A stretch of 5,025 nt of DNA from NCBI GenBank assembly GCA_014859805.1, contig JACUTN010000067.1, forward strand, positions 1 through 5,025. Reading direction: 5' to 3'. Source of the DNA: Candidatus Bathyarchaeota archaeon. Its GTDB lineage: Archaea > Thermoproteota > Bathyarchaeia > Bathyarchaeales > Bathycorpusculaceae. Positions 4,955 through 5,025 of this stretch are shown piece after piece. A model generated the notes under the pieces. The model was given only the letters and a program-made list of their open reading frames with translations. It ran no database searches and was not told where the DNA came from. How positions within the stretch are numbered: position 1 is the first letter of the stretch; each line of letters opens with the position of its first letter. Position numbers and translations under genes: made by a program.

Positions 4955-4971
4955 GAGTTGAAGGCGCTGGG

Positions 4972-5025
4972 ATGACGAAAAAGAAGAAAAAGGAAAGCTG
5001 GAAAGAAAAAAGACGTCGAGCAGCC
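4972..5025 (+). CDS. Start of a Lys/Arg-rich protein, cut by the window edge
   Basis: ATG 4972 opens a frame that stays open to the last base: MTKKKKKESWKEKRRRAA, 18 residues with 11 Lys or Arg. No clear Shine-Dalgarno precedes it, but the TATA-like box at 4947-4954 is placed for leaderless transcription, common in archaea. The highly basic leader resembles N-termini of nucleic-acid-binding or ribosome-associated proteins, but too little is visible to name a family. It has its own promoter candidate and so need not belong to the metal-cofactor cluster. Confidence 0.45.
   Translation, partial: MTKKKKKESWKEKRRRAA

Noticed and set aside
1..5025. CRISPR arrays, tRNA or rRNA genes, insertion sequences.
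   Set aside because: No repeat-spacer periodicity, no cloverleaf or rRNA-like stretch, and no transposase motifs or terminal repeats were seen on either strand.

Overview
The window looks like archaeal chromosome, most likely from an uncultured anaerobe. Ribosome binding sites match the archaeal anti-Shine-Dalgarno (for example GAGGTGAT at 91-98 and GGAGGG at 1362-1367). Candidate promoters are TATA-like (both contain TTTAAATGA), genes are tightly packed on one strand, and the products are iron-sulfur and P-loop proteins typical of strict anaerobes. A Bathyarchaeia-like lineage is my guess from protein style only; nothing here proves the taxon.

Layout, all on the plus strand. At 1-102 there is a promoter region with a palindrome. 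At 103-273 lies a 56-residue Gly/Arg-rich zinc-ribbon protein, followed by a hairpin plus T-tract terminator (314-351). At 484-1374 is an Mrp/NBP35-type ATPase, abutted by a NifX/NifB-domain protein with an Arg-Gly tail (1375-1785) and then a second NifX/NifB-domain protein (1798-2172). After a 70-base gap come two tandem MinD-type ATPases, each carrying an eight-cysteine ferredoxin insert (2243-3079 and 3076-3951, ATGA overlap). A radical SAM protein of the COG0731 type (3938-4927) overlaps the second ATPase. The last ~100 bases hold a second promoter/palindrome region and the first 18 codons of a Lys/Arg-rich protein cut by the window edge.

The set of Mrp ATPase, two NifX-like proteins and two ferredoxin-bearing MinD ATPases is the gene content I know from the bacterial orange protein (ORP) complex of Desulfovibrio, whose NifX-like member binds a mixed Mo-Cu-sulfide cluster. 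Here it appears in an archaeal setting, with the Mrp and NifX domains as separate adjacent genes, and with a radical SAM enzyme and a Gly/Arg zinc-ribbon protein nearby. The inferred job is ATP-dependent, redox-linked assembly or carriage of a metal-sulfur cofactor: the Mrp protein as Fe-S scaffold/carrier, the two ferredoxin-ATPases as an electron-transfer or gating pair, the NifX proteins as cluster carriers. The role of the radical SAM enzyme and the zinc-ribbon protein is unknown. The final target and the metal cannot be read from this sequence.
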